This document shows, one piece after another, positions 1-8,941 of a stretch of 42,994 nt of DNA. Both the position numbers and the translations under genes were made by a program. Source of the DNA: Candidatus Omnitrophota bacterium (GTDB lineage: Bacteria; Omnitrophota; Gorgyraeia; JAGLLT01). The notes under the pieces are model-generated. The model was not told the DNA's origin, ran no database searches, and saw nothing but the letters and a program-made list of their open reading frames with translations. The stretch is from NCBI GenBank assembly GCA_030632085.1, contig DAOVJY010000002.1:205325-248318 (forward strand), written 5' to 3'. How positions within the stretch are numbered: the first letter of the stretch is position 1; the number at the start of each line of letters is the position of its first letter.

Positions 1-1124
1 GTTATATACTGAAAACCGTTTATGTCAACCGGCTGCTGATTGTTTGCATTTTTGTATTTTCCGTTATTTTTATCAGTATAGAAAAAATAGTGCTGGTTTG
101 GGCTTTTAGATATATGCATAGATTGGGTTATAATACCAAAAATATCTTAATTATCGGCGCGAATAAAAAAGCCGGCCGTTTTGTAAAGATGCTTAAAGAA
201 CGGCCTGAATGGGCTTTTAACGTTGTCGGCGTTATAGATAAAAATCCTTCTAAAGCCGGAAAGCTTATTGAGGGTGTTAAAGTAATAGGAACTTTTAAAG
301 ACATAAACCGCGTAGTTCATAATAATGTAATTGATGAAATTATAGTTATTATACCTTATTATCAGTTGGGCCGCATAAGGAAAATAATGTCTTTATGCGA
401 GACGGAAGGGATAAGGACGAGTATTGCCGTAGATTACTTTGAATTTCAACTGTCTCAGGCGAAAGAGAGCAACTTAAAAGGTATACCCTTACTTACCTTT
501 GAAGCGACACGAGCCAGTATGTGGCATCTCGCGATAAAACGTTTTTTTGATTTAATTGTTTCAGGTTTAGCGCTTGTATTATTCTCACCGGTTTTTATAG
601 TTACGGCTTTAGCTATAAAACTTGATTCCAGGGGCCCGGCAATTTTTAAACAATTCAGAGGCGGTTTAAACGGAAGAAAGATAACCATGTATAAGTTTAG
701 AACAATGGTGGCGGATGCCGACGCGAGAATTAAAGAACTGCTTGACCGCAATGAAATGCAGGGGCCTGTTTTTAAAATAGAAGATGACCCGCGCCTGACA
801 AAATTAGGCAAATATCTCCGCAAGTTCAGCATAGATGAACTTCCCCAGCTATGGAATGTTTTTAAAGGCGATATGAGTTTAGTCGGTCCCAGGCCCCATC
901 TGATCCGGGCGGTAAAAAAATACAACGCCTGGCAAAGAAGGCGCCTGAGCATGAAGCCGGGAATCACTTGTATCTGGCAGGTCAGCGGCCGAAACACAAT
1001 TAAAAATTTTAGTGAGTGGACTAAACTTGACCTTAAGTATATAGACAACTGGTCTTTTTGGCTGGACATCAAAATCCTGCTAAAAACCATTCCGGCTGTT
1101 ATATTTACAAGAGGCGCGAGATAA
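1..1124 (+). CDS. Undecaprenyl-phosphate sugar-phosphate transferase (5' end cut off by window)
   Basis: Membrane enzyme that starts exopolysaccharide repeat-unit synthesis by moving a sugar-1-phosphate from a UDP-sugar to undecaprenyl phosphate. The frame is open from base 3, and the reading starting there includes a hydrophobic stretch before the GTG at 90, so the true start lies outside the window; about 373 residues are visible. After a transmembrane segment comes a Rossmann-like domain (NILIIGANKKAGRF), then a hydrophobic hairpin and the bacterial sugar transferase domain (PF02397) with YKFRTM, SIDELPQLWNVFKGDMS and VGPRPH, all family hallmarks. This is the polyisoprenyl-glycosylphosphotransferase type (WcaJ/WbaP-like). 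It is followed 10 bases later by a Wza-like gene, fitting a Wzx/Wzy-dependent pathway. The sugar specificity cannot be read from the sequence. Confidence 0.93.
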   Translation, partial: YILKTVYVNRLLIVCIFVFSVIFISIEKIVLVWAFRYMHRLGYNTKNILIIGANKKAGRFVKMLKERPEWAFNVVGVIDKNPSKAGKLIEGVKVIGTFKDINRVVHNNVIDEIIVIIPYYQLGRIRKIMSLCETEGIRTSIAVDYFEFQLSQAKESNLKGIPLLTFEATRASMWHLAIKRFFDLIVSGLALVLFSPVFIVTALAIKLDSRGPAIFKQFRGGLNGRKITMYKFRTMVADADARIKELLDRNEMQGPVFKIEDDPRLTKLGKYLRKFSIDELPQLWNVFKGDMSLVGPRPHLIRAVKKYNAWQRRRLSMKPGITCIWQVSGRNTIKNFSEWTKLDLKYIDNWSFWLDIKILLKTIPAVIFTRGAR

Positions 1125-1134
1125 AGAGGAAGAT

Positions 1135-1719
1135 ATGAAGAAATCTTTTGCGATTTTATTATTTATAACAGCCCTGTTTTTTAGTTTATCGCGGGCACCT
1201 GAAAGCAAAGCTTCAGACGAACAGTATAAAGTAGGCATAGATGATGTGCTGGAAATAGCAATTATTCAGCCTGAAGACCTTACGGCAACCGTTTGTGTAG
1301 CGCCCGACGGCTCAATTTCTTTTTATTATATCGGAAACATCTATGTTAAGGGCCTTGAACTTTGCGAAATTAAAAGACTGATAGAGGATGAACTCAGCGA
1401 CGGTTATATAAACTATCCGGTGGTTTCGGTTTTTCTAAAGGAATCAAAAAGCCAAAGGTTTTTTGTTTATGGCGAGGTGGTTAAACCGGGAGCTTATAAC
1501 ATAGAGGGCGGGATAAGCCTTTTAAAGGCAATTTCTATGGCCGGCGGTTTTACCAAATATGCCTCTTTTAATCAGGTTAAGGTCTTAAGGCTTAAAGAAG
1601 ATAAGACCGGTTATATGACTATAAAAGTAAATTTTAAGGCAGCTATGGCCGGTGAAGGAAAGGCTGACATAATTATTAAAGTTTCCGATATTATTATGGT
1701 AGGCGAGGGGATTTTTTAA
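1135..1719 (+). CDS. Polysaccharide export protein, Wza/SLBB family
   Basis: Periplasmic or outer-membrane protein for exporting polysaccharide. An N-terminal signal peptide (about residues 1-26, cleavage near SKA-SDE) precedes the Poly_export domain (YKVGIDDVLEIAI, then VAPDGSISFYYIGNIYVKG) and one SLBB beta-grasp domain (FVYGEVVKPGAYNIEGGISL, LLKAISMAGGFTKYA). At 194 residues it is about half the length of E. coli Wza and has no lipobox cysteine and no obvious C-terminal amphipathic helix, so it may be a short periplasmic adaptor rather than a complete outer-membrane pore. It sits between the initiating transferase and the chain-length regulator, as expected in such loci. Confidence 0.9.
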   Translation: MKKSFAILLFITALFFSLSRAPESKASDEQYKVGIDDVLEIAIIQPEDLTATVCVAPDGSISFYYIGNIYVKGLELCEIKRLIEDELSDGYINYPVVSVFLKESKSQRFFVYGEVVKPGAYNIEGGISLLKAISMAGGFTKYASFNQVKVLRLKEDKTGYMTIKVNFKAAMAGEGKADIIIKVSDIIMVGEGIF

Positions 1720-1747
1720 CAAAGTTATTTTATAAAGGAAGAATTAA

Positions 1748-3346
1748 ATGGAAAGAGCGGATTTTGATAATAAATACCAGACAGCGCGCGATTACCTGCG
1801 GATTATCTTAAAATATAAGATAACCCTCTTTTTAACAGTTTTAACCTTTATGGGGGCTGTCTTTATAGGCCTTGAGCTTAAAACGCCTGTTTATGAGGCT
1901 AAAGTTAAAATGCTTATCTTGGCGGCTAAGCGCCTTGAAGCTTCTTATTATAGGGAACTGGTTGATTACCGCAATACAGAACTTGCCTTAACTCAAAGTG
2001 AGATTGTAACTTCAGATCCGGTAATTGAAAGAGTTGTAAGCGCTCTTGAGCTTTATAAGCGGCCGCTTAGTTATGAAAAGAAATTTTCATCAGCCCTTAA
2101 AGGTTTTTTGATAGACGTAAATAATAAAAGCAGCGAGAAAAAAATTGCCGGGCTTTCCGCGGAAGAAAAGGAAAATTTTCTGTTTCGCCGGGCTGTTGAA
2201 GGCCTTAAGAAAAAGGTAAAAATAGAATTAATAAGAGATACGGATTTATTCAATATAACCGTAAAAGATTTTGACGCGGCGCAAGCGGCAATTATCGCCA
2301 ATTCCATAAGCCGTTCGTACTGTGTCTTTGATTTAGAGCAGCAGCTGGCAGAAATTAGTCTTAAATACGGCCAAAAACATCCGATTATCAAACAGCTTCA
2401 GAAAAATATAGAAACTATGCTTTTAACCCTTGAAGGCCAAAAGCTCAGCAATATAGAAGCTATCGGTTCAGCAAGCATAAAGATTATTGAACAGGCAACT
2501 CCGCCCCTTGAAGGCCCCACAGCTTCTAAAGCGTTTATTTGTATGGCTTCTGTGATAGTAAGCATCCTTTTGGGTATTATGCTTAGTTTTGCCTTTGAAT
2601 ATTTTGATGAAAGCTTTAAATCGCCGCAGGAGATAGAAAAATTTCTTAATCTAAAGGTCTTAGGTTCTATCGCGAAAAAGAAAGGCAATGCCCGCCTTTC
2701 TCCCGCTAACTTAAAAGACCCGGATTTTTACAGCTTGTCCTATCAGAAGATTTCCAGTGAAATTTATTCCTTGATGAAAAATAGAGATTTAAAGCCGCTT
2801 CTAATTAGCGGGGCCTCAAAAGGAGAAGGCGCGAGCACGGTTATTGCCAATCTTGGGCTTTGTATGGCTGAAAGGTTGAATCTTAAAACACTTATCGTAG
2901 ATACAAATTTCAGAAGCCCTTCAATGAAGGAAACTTTTAAAATTGAAAACAAATACGGCCTAAACGATGCCTTAAAAGGCAAAGTGTCTTTTGAAGAGGC
3001 AGTTTGCAAGGTGAATCCCAATTTGGATGTTCTACCTGTTTTTGAGGCAGAGTCAAACCTTTTGATCTTTTTAAATCATTTGAACTTTAGCGCTTTTTTA
3101 AAAAGGGCGGCGGAAGAATACGATATGGTGCTTATTGACTGCGCGAATATGAATGATTTCAATGATACGGATTGGCTTTCTTATTCCGGCGGCGCGATGC
3201 TTGTTGTAATAAGCGAAGGTATAGCAAGGCGGCAGGCGCTAAAAAGAGTTTTGGCGGGCCTTAAAGAAAAAAAGATTAATTTTATAGGCGCGCTTTTTAA
3301 TAAACGCACGTTTGTCATTCCAAATTTTATTTATAAACGTATATAA
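1748..3346 (+). CDS. Wzz/BY-kinase-like chain-length regulator with degenerate Walker A
   Basis: Inner-membrane co-polymerase that controls polysaccharide chain length. It has an N-terminal Wzz domain with transmembrane segments near residues 24-44 and 262-284 and a charged, partly coiled periplasmic part between. The C-terminal half (about 350-520) has the fold of CapB/Wzc tyrosine kinases: a P-loop-like ISGASKGEGAST, Walker A' (TLIVDTNFRSPS) and Walker B (MVLIDCAN). The P-loop lysine expected before S-T is Ala362, and the usual C-terminal tyrosine cluster is missing, with only one tyrosine in the last ten residues. It probably keeps the scaffold role but lacks normal kinase activity; that is inference. 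Downstream genes encode the flippase and polymerase. Confidence 0.88.
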   Translation: MERADFDNKYQTARDYLRIILKYKITLFLTVLTFMGAVFIGLELKTPVYEAKVKMLILAAKRLEASYYRELVDYRNTELALTQSEIVTSDPVIERVVSALELYKRPLSYEKKFSSALKGFLIDVNNKSSEKKIAGLSAEEKENFLFRRAVEGLKKKVKIELIRDTDLFNITVKDFDAAQAAIIANSISRSYCVFDLEQQLAEISLKYGQKHPIIKQLQKNIETMLLTLEGQKLSNIEAIGSASIKIIEQATPPLEGPTASKAFICMASVIVSILLGIMLSFAFEYFDESFKSPQEIEKFLNLKVLGSIAKKKGNARLSPANLKDPDFYSLSYQKISSEIYSLMKNRDLKPLLISGASKGEGASTVIANLGLCMAERLNLKTLIVDTNFRSPSMKETFKIENKYGLNDALKGKVSFEEAVCKVNPNLDVLPVFEAESNLLIFLNHLNFSAFLKRAAEEYDMVLIDCANMNDFNDTDWLSYSGGAMLVVISEGIARRQALKRVLAGLKEKKINFIGALFNKRTFVIPNFIYKRI

Positions 3347-3364
3347 GAAACACAAAAAAAGCTA

Positions 3365-4651
3365 ATGAAATATATCGCGGGTTTTTTAGAAAAAATTATA
3401 AATTCTTATGAAAAGAAGGTTCTTCTCGGGAATTTTTTTTCTCTTTCTTTTCTGCAGGCCGCCAACTATCTTCTGCCTTTAGTTACCCTTCCTTACCTGG
3501 TAAGGATTTTAGGGCCTTCTAAATACGGCTTAATTGCCTTTGCCCAGGCATTTGTAATGTTTTTTATTATTTTTACGGATTATGGTTTTAACCTCTCGGC
3601 TACAAGAGAGGTTTCCATAAACCGGAATAACATAAAAAAAATCTCTGAAATATTTTCTTCTGTTATGACGGTTAAATTGATGTGCGCGCTTTTGAGCTTC
3701 ATTGTTTTAATTATTTTAATTAATTTTGTGCCCAGGTTTAAAACGGATAAACTTCTTTATCTTTTTAGTTTTGGAATGGTTATAGGCAATCTTCTTTTTC
3801 CAACGTGGTTTTTTCAGGGAATGGAGAGAATGAAACATATTACGAGTTTAAATATTTTAGCCAAGCTTATTTTTACCATATCCATATTTATATTTATTAA
3901 AAGCGCCCGGCATTATATTTATGTTCCTTTGTTAAATTCCCTGGGGTTTTTAACGGCCGGCGTTTTGGCGCTTATCAGCGCTTACAAAAACTTTAAAATA
4001 AAATTTACTCTGCCGGATTTTAAGAGTTTAAAACATCAAATAAAAGATGGTTGGCACATATTTATTTCTAATTTTTCTATAAGTTTATATACGGCGGCCA
4101 ACCCCTTTATTTTAGGATTATTCGCGAGTAACGCGGTGGTCGGCTATTATTCGGCGGCTGAAAAAATTATCCGCATGCTGACTCATCTATTTGAGCCGCT
4201 TTTAAGGGCGCTTTATCCTTATATTTCAAGAGTTGCCGCGTTATCAAAAAAACAGGCCGTAGGAAACCTCAAAAAAATATTATTTTTAACCTTCGTAAGC
4301 TCTTTTGTCATTTATTTAACCACAATAATTTTCTCAAGACATATAGTGAGCTTACTGCTGGGGCCGGCTTTTGGGAATTCACTTATAATCATAAGGATAA
4401 TGTCTCCTTTATTAATTATTATACCGCTTGCCGGAGTGATGGCTAACCTGGGGCTTTTGCCTTTTAAATTAGACAGTTATTTTTCAAAGATTTATATTTT
4501 CGGAGCGGTTATGAACTTAACGCTACTTTTTTTCTTTTTATATCTCCTGAGGTTTGGAGCCAAAGGGGTCGCAATAGCTAATTTAATTACTGAATTTACC
4601 TTAACGGCAATGTTTTATCTGGTTTTAAAAAAGAAAGGAATACTATCTTAA
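3365..4651 (+). CDS. Wzx-type polysaccharide flippase
   Basis: Multispanning membrane protein (428 residues, about 12-14 hydrophobic segments) of the MATE-like/RfbX polysaccharide transporter family, which flips lipid-linked repeat units to the periplasmic side. The N-terminal pattern with ANYLLPLVTLPYLVRILGPSKYG is typical of Wzx, as is the later FQGMERM loop. It is located between the chain-length regulator and the polymerase. No clear Shine-Dalgarno sequence precedes the ATG, so translation may be coupled to the upstream gene 18 bases away. Confidence 0.9.
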   Translation: MKYIAGFLEKIINSYEKKVLLGNFFSLSFLQAANYLLPLVTLPYLVRILGPSKYGLIAFAQAFVMFFIIFTDYGFNLSATREVSINRNNIKKISEIFSSVMTVKLMCALLSFIVLIILINFVPRFKTDKLLYLFSFGMVIGNLLFPTWFFQGMERMKHITSLNILAKLIFTISIFIFIKSARHYIYVPLLNSLGFLTAGVLALISAYKNFKIKFTLPDFKSLKHQIKDGWHIFISNFSISLYTAANPFILGLFASNAVVGYYSAAEKIIRMLTHLFEPLLRALYPYISRVAALSKKQAVGNLKKILFLTFVSSFVIYLTTIIFSRHIVSLLLGPAFGNSLIIIRIMSPLLIIIPLAGVMANLGLLPFKLDSYFSKIYIFGAVMNLTLLFFFLYLLRFGAKGVAIANLITEFTLTAMFYLVLKKKGILS

Positions 4652-4680
4652 AAGATTAGCTTGTCAGTTTAATAAAAAAA

Positions 4681-6108
4681 ATGAAAAACCCATTTAAAAT
4701 ATTATTTATTTTTTTTATCTCTATATTTTTTTCCATTCTCGCGGTAGAGATGGGGATAAAGGCGTTGTTTGCGCTTTTTATGCTGATGCTTCTTGCTTTT
4801 AACTGGAGAAATCCGGAAAAATCACTTTTAGCCTATATCTTTCTTCTGCCGTTTTTACCTTCTTATTTGGGGCGGGATTTTGGGGTATTCGGCATACTTC
4901 ACGGGGTGAGGGTATTAAATATAGTTTTTCTTCTGCCGCTTGCCTTTAGATATTTTTTTAAAGGAGATTACCCGCCAGGTAATCATAAAAGATTATATGC
5001 CTTTGACGCCGCGGTTATTTTATTTTTAGTTTTATTATCTTTGACAACTTTTATAAATTTAGGCTTTATGGCCGGCAAAGGAATGCTTTACTGCTACTTT
5101 ATTGATTATTTTTTAATTTATTTTGTCTTTACGAGATTCGCTGTTGAAAAAGAGGTTTATCTTAAAATAAATGACGCGCTTGTATTAAGCGGTTTGGTTT
5201 TTTGCTGCCTGGGGCTTGTTGATTATTTTTTTGTTAAGGGAATTTACACCGAAGTTAGCTCAAAATTCCTGCCTCAGTTTATATTATTTGATGCAAGCGC
5301 GAAGGACATCTTAAGGGCTGATATTGCCAGGATGCAGATATCTTTCGGCCAGCCGCTGTCTTTGGCTATGTATATAAGCCTCCTGCACCTTCTGATTGTC
5401 ATAACTTATAAAGCATCTTTTAACGTATTAAAAAAAACAGTTTATGGGCTGGCTTTTTTAATAAGTTTTTTATGCCTTATAATGGCCCAGGCAAGAGGCC
5501 CTTTTATAGTGGATATTTTTTTAATAGGCTTTGTTTTAATATTTTTAAAGAAGTCAAAGAAGACATTTGTTTATATAGGTCTTTTGGGCGGGTTGTTAAT
5601 TATGTTTTTAGCTTTTAATTCCGGTTTTGCCTTAAATGATATACCTGTCTTAGGTGATATGTGGCACGCGAATGTTAACAAAACCTCAAATGTAAATTTC
5701 AGGCTTGATTTATATAAAAACGCGTTTTCTAATATAAAATATCTTTCCTTTGTCGGGGAAAATACCGCCTTCCTTAATTCTTTAGAGAGGCGTTTTATTG
5801 AAGATACAGTCGTCTGGTATATCCAGCTGCTGGTTATTTACGGGTTAATTACTTTCCTGTTTTTTATCTCCATGATAATTAAAGTTTTTCTTGATCTAAT
5901 AAAACTGCTTAAGAAGCAAAAAGAACTTTTTATTTACGCGTACTTTTTTATGCTGGTTTCTCTGATGTTTTGTTATCTGGGTATTTCCTTTGTAGGGCAA
6001 TGCCGCTATTATTTTTGGCTTGTCTTTTCCTTATGCGTAAGTTTAATTATTAACCTTAGAAGCAACAGCTCAAAAGAATCATTTGCCGGCCGTTGTTTGG
6101 TTTCTTGA
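4681..6108 (+). CDS. O-antigen polymerase/ligase-like membrane protein (Wzy/WaaL type)
   Basis: A 475-residue, strongly hydrophobic protein with about 11-12 membrane spans and one long periplasmic loop around residues 320-370 (VPVLGDMWHANVNKTSNVNF...), the layout of Wzy polymerases and WaaL ligases. A conserved-looking arginine (QARGPF) sits just ahead of that loop. The gene is between wzx and the glycosyltransferases, which favours a polymerase over a ligase, but sequence in this family is too variable to decide. The leader has a run of A residues and no obvious ribosome-binding site. Confidence 0.8.
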   Translation: MKNPFKILFIFFISIFFSILAVEMGIKALFALFMLMLLAFNWRNPEKSLLAYIFLLPFLPSYLGRDFGVFGILHGVRVLNIVFLLPLAFRYFFKGDYPPGNHKRLYAFDAAVILFLVLLSLTTFINLGFMAGKGMLYCYFIDYFLIYFVFTRFAVEKEVYLKINDALVLSGLVFCCLGLVDYFFVKGIYTEVSSKFLPQFILFDASAKDILRADIARMQISFGQPLSLAMYISLLHLLIVITYKASFNVLKKTVYGLAFLISFLCLIMAQARGPFIVDIFLIGFVLIFLKKSKKTFVYIGLLGGLLIMFLAFNSGFALNDIPVLGDMWHANVNKTSNVNFRLDLYKNAFSNIKYLSFVGENTAFLNSLERRFIEDTVVWYIQLLVIYGLITFLFFISMIIKVFLDLIKLLKKQKELFIYAYFFMLVSLMFCYLGISFVGQCRYYFWLVFSLCVSLIINLRSNSSKESFAGRCLVS

Positions 6109-6123
6109 AGGGGCAGTATAATT

Positions 6124-7062
6124 ATGGAAACAAAAGATTTATCAGTAATAATTGTAAATTTTAACACAAAAGCGCTGCTAAAAGACTGCCTGAACTCCTT
6201 GATAGAAAACACGCGCGGCATAACTTATGAAATTATAATTGTTGATAATGCTTCTTCTGACGGAAGTATTGAAATGCTTAAAAACAATTTTCCACATGTT
6301 AAATTAATTGCCAACAAGGAAAATTTAGGTTTTGCCCCGGCAAATAATCAGGCAGCTGAAACCGCGAAAGGCAGGTTTATTCTTTTATTAAACAGCGATA
6401 CTATTTTAAAAGAGGGTGATATCAGAGATATGTTTAAGCTCTTTGAAGAAGATAAAAATCTTGGAGCCGCGGGGGCCAAGGTATTGAATGAAGACGGTAG
6501 TCCGCAGGCAAGCTGTTATCGGTTTCCGAATTTATTCGCGGAATACCTGAACTACACTTTTTTAAGGATAATATTTATTCCAAACTATATTTACAGCCAT
6601 AACCGCTATCTTAAGGGTTCTTTTAATAAAATAAAAAAAGTAGACTGCTTAACGGGCTGTTTTTTATTGACAAAGAAGGAGATTATTGAAAAAACAGGCC
6701 TCTTTGACGGAGAGTACTTTATGTATTACGAAGATTTTGATTTTTGTTATAAGTTGAGGAAAAATAATCTTAAATGCTTATATTACCCTTACTTTAAAAT
6801 AATCCATTACGGAGGCAGGAGCCAGAAAAATTCCTTCGCTTTTGAAATATGGCTTTATGTTTTAAGCATGAGGCATTATTTTAAAAAAAATAAAGGAACA
6901 GTTCAAACCTTTATGCTTTTAACGTCTATTTATATAAGCTGGTTTGTATTTTATGCCGCCTTTTCATTTATAAGTATTTTTTTTAACAGTTCCAGAATAA
7001 ACAAAAAGAAAAAATTATTTAAACAACTCCTTCTTAAAGCGGCGGGAGGATTTAAAGTTTAA
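6124..7062 (+). CDS. GT2 family glycosyltransferase, rhamnosyltransferase-like
   Basis: Cytoplasmic GT-A fold glycosyltransferase of 312 residues that adds a sugar to the lipid-linked repeat unit. The start LSVIIVNFNTKALLKDCLNS, the VDNASSDGS nucleotide-binding motif, the LLNSDT metal-site motif and the acceptor region with FDGEYFMYYEDFDFCYKL are characteristic of the WbbL-like rhamnosyltransferase subgroup. A hydrophobic C-terminal segment (about 270-290) probably attaches it to the membrane. The donor sugar is not determined by these motifs. It is followed by two more GT2 genes with gaps of 2 and 4 bases, so the three are surely co-expressed. Confidence 0.88.
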   Translation: METKDLSVIIVNFNTKALLKDCLNSLIENTRGITYEIIIVDNASSDGSIEMLKNNFPHVKLIANKENLGFAPANNQAAETAKGRFILLLNSDTILKEGDIRDMFKLFEEDKNLGAAGAKVLNEDGSPQASCYRFPNLFAEYLNYTFLRIIFIPNYIYSHNRYLKGSFNKIKKVDCLTGCFLLTKKEIIEKTGLFDGEYFMYYEDFDFCYKLRKNNLKCLYYPYFKIIHYGGRSQKNSFAFEIWLYVLSMRHYFKKNKGTVQTFMLLTSIYISWFVFYAAFSFISIFFNSSRINKKKKLFKQLLLKAAGGFKV

Positions 7063-7064
7063 TT

Positions 7065-7988
7065 ATGAATAAGAAAGAACATATATCGGTATGCGTGTGT
7101 ACTTATAAAAGGCCTGAGCTCTTAAAGCGGCTGTTTGAAAGCCTTAAAGGACAGAGAACAGAGAACCTTTTTACTTATTCAGTTTGCGTGGTTGACAATG
7201 ATTGCCGCCGCTCCGCGGAAAAAATAACGGATGATTTTAAGAAGAATAACGGTTTAAAGATAAATTATCATGTAGAGCCGCGGCAGAATGTTTCTTTGGC
7301 GAGAAACAAAGCCGTTGAAAAGTCAAAAGGCGGATTTATTGCTTTTATAGATGATGATGAATACGCAGGTGAATTTTGGCTTTTAGGCCTCTTTAGGGCC
7401 TGTAAAGAGTTTGACTGTGACGGCGCCTTGGGGCCTATTATACCTTATTTTGAGAACAATCCGCCTCACTGGATAAGAGAATTTAGCGTTTTTAGAACAA
7501 GGCCTCACAAAAAAGGCGAGCTTCTTCGGTGGAATTACACGCGGACTTCAAATGTTCTTATGAAAAAGGAAATCTTTGATGATAAATCAAACTATTTTAA
7601 CGCTGTTAGTTTTGGCAATACGGCTACCGAAAATATTAAGGTGTTTAGCGGTGAAGATGTTGAATTTTTTAACAGGGCCATTGAAAAAGGCTATCAGTTC
7701 AGGTGGTCTCCGGAAGCACCGGTTTATGAGATGGTTCCGCTTAAACGCCAGAACCTGAATTGGATATTAAAAAAAGCGCTAAGAGATGGCAAATCATATG
7801 GCAAGATAGTGGTGAGAAAATCGCTGTTTGTTTATAAGATTTTATTTGTTTTTAAGGCATTGATTTTAACTTTCGCGGCTTTAGCGTTGTCAATCTTCGC
7901 GTTTATTCTTTTTAATAAAAGATTAATTGCTGAATACACGGCTAAGATATTAAGTAATATCGGTAAAATTATAGGAGCGTTAATGTAA
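7065..7988 (+). CDS. GT2 family glycosyltransferase
   Basis: A 307-residue GT-A glycosyltransferase beginning ISVCVCTYKRPELLKRLFES. It shows VVDNDC in the nucleotide-binding region, then NKAVEKSKGGFIAFIDDDEYA, where the DDD is the metal-binding motif of the family, and a GEDVEFFNRA acceptor motif. Two hydrophobic segments near the C terminus (about 255-285) suggest membrane association. This subgroup (with PHWI after the DxD region) occurs in exopolysaccharide and succinoglycan-type loci. Its donor and acceptor are unknown. It begins 2 bases after the previous stop and has GGAGG in the end of that gene as ribosome-binding site. Confidence 0.86.
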   Translation: MNKKEHISVCVCTYKRPELLKRLFESLKGQRTENLFTYSVCVVDNDCRRSAEKITDDFKKNNGLKINYHVEPRQNVSLARNKAVEKSKGGFIAFIDDDEYAGEFWLLGLFRACKEFDCDGALGPIIPYFENNPPHWIREFSVFRTRPHKKGELLRWNYTRTSNVLMKKEIFDDKSNYFNAVSFGNTATENIKVFSGEDVEFFNRAIEKGYQFRWSPEAPVYEMVPLKRQNLNWILKKALRDGKSYGKIVVRKSLFVYKILFVFKALILTFAALALSIFAFILFNKRLIAEYTAKILSNIGKIIGALM

Positions 7989-7992
7989 GAAA

Positions 7993-8937
7993 ATGAAAAT
8001 TTCCATTTCAGTAATTATTCCAAGTTATAATTCAGCCCGGACAATAAGCTATACCCTTAACTCATTATTCAATTTGCCAAAAGCGGAGTTTTTAAAAGAA
8101 ATAATCGTTGTTGATTCTTCGGATGATAAAATCAGCTTAGCGCTTTTAAAAGAACATAAAAAAAATTACACAATAAAACTTATTCATTTTAAAAAAAGAA
8201 CTATCGCGGCTGAGGCAAGAAATATAGGCGCCGGCGAAGCAAAAGGCGAAATTTTAGCATTTATAGACGCTGACGCTTTTGTTGAAAGAAACTGGCTGAA
8301 AATTATTAAAGAAAATTACCAAAAGGGCGTTAAGCTGGCTAGCGGCAGTATCTTGCTGCCGGATTTTCAAAAAACCAAGCGCATAGCCGTCGCGGAACAT
8401 TTTCTTGAATTTAATGAATTTATGACAGCGCCTAAGCGCCTGAGGAAAAAGATTATTCCTTCCTGTAATATGTTTTGCGATAAGAAGCTGTTTATTAAAT
8501 TGGGAGGATTTCCGGTAATAGAAACTTCGCTTTTATTTAAATCGGAAGATGTTCTCTTTTCCCTGAAGGCCAGTAGATTTACAGATGTATATTTTATACC
8601 GGAATTAAGGGCCTATCACATTTGCCGTGATACTTTTAAAAAATACCTCAAAAACCAAATGCTCCTTGGTTACAGTAATCTCATTTTCCGGAGTATAGCT
8701 TATAAAAAGAATGTTTATTACGGATTAGTGCCCTTATTCCTTATACCTTTTATTATGATAGTAAAAGCGTTTAGAATCTTAAGAAGAATCTTAAAAACTA
8801 AAGATATAAGCCGCGTCTTGAAATTTTTCTCTGTCCTGGATCTTTTTATGCTGGGGCTGATAAGCTGGGGCTGGGGTTTTGGCAGGGCGAGCTTTTCAAA
8901 AGGTCCCCGCTGTAAAAAAGCAATAGAGAGGCAATGA
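7993..8937 (+). CDS. GT2 family glycosyltransferase
   Basis: A 314-residue GT-A glycosyltransferase: ISVIIPSYNSARTISYTLNS at the N terminus, VVDSSDDKIS in the UDP-binding part, ARNIGAGEAKGEILAFIDADAF with the DAD metal motif, and a C-terminal half with several hydrophobic segments (about 230-300), suggesting an integral or tightly bound membrane enzyme. The SEDVLFSLKA motif takes the place of the usual ED(V/F)D acceptor motif. It is the last of three consecutive GT2 genes. Its sugar specificity cannot be inferred. Confidence 0.85.
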   Translation: MKISISVIIPSYNSARTISYTLNSLFNLPKAEFLKEIIVVDSSDDKISLALLKEHKKNYTIKLIHFKKRTIAAEARNIGAGEAKGEILAFIDADAFVERNWLKIIKENYQKGVKLASGSILLPDFQKTKRIAVAEHFLEFNEFMTAPKRLRKKIIPSCNMFCDKKLFIKLGGFPVIETSLLFKSEDVLFSLKASRFTDVYFIPELRAYHICRDTFKKYLKNQMLLGYSNLIFRSIAYKKNVYYGLVPLFLIPFIMIVKAFRILRRILKTKDISRVLKFFSVLDLFMLGLISWGWGFGRASFSKGPRCKKAIERQ

Positions 8938-8941
8938 AAAA

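Noticed and set aside
455-1090. Long minus-strand open frame
   Set aside because: It lies fully opposite the sugar transferase domain, has no recognisable family and no promoter or ribosome site.
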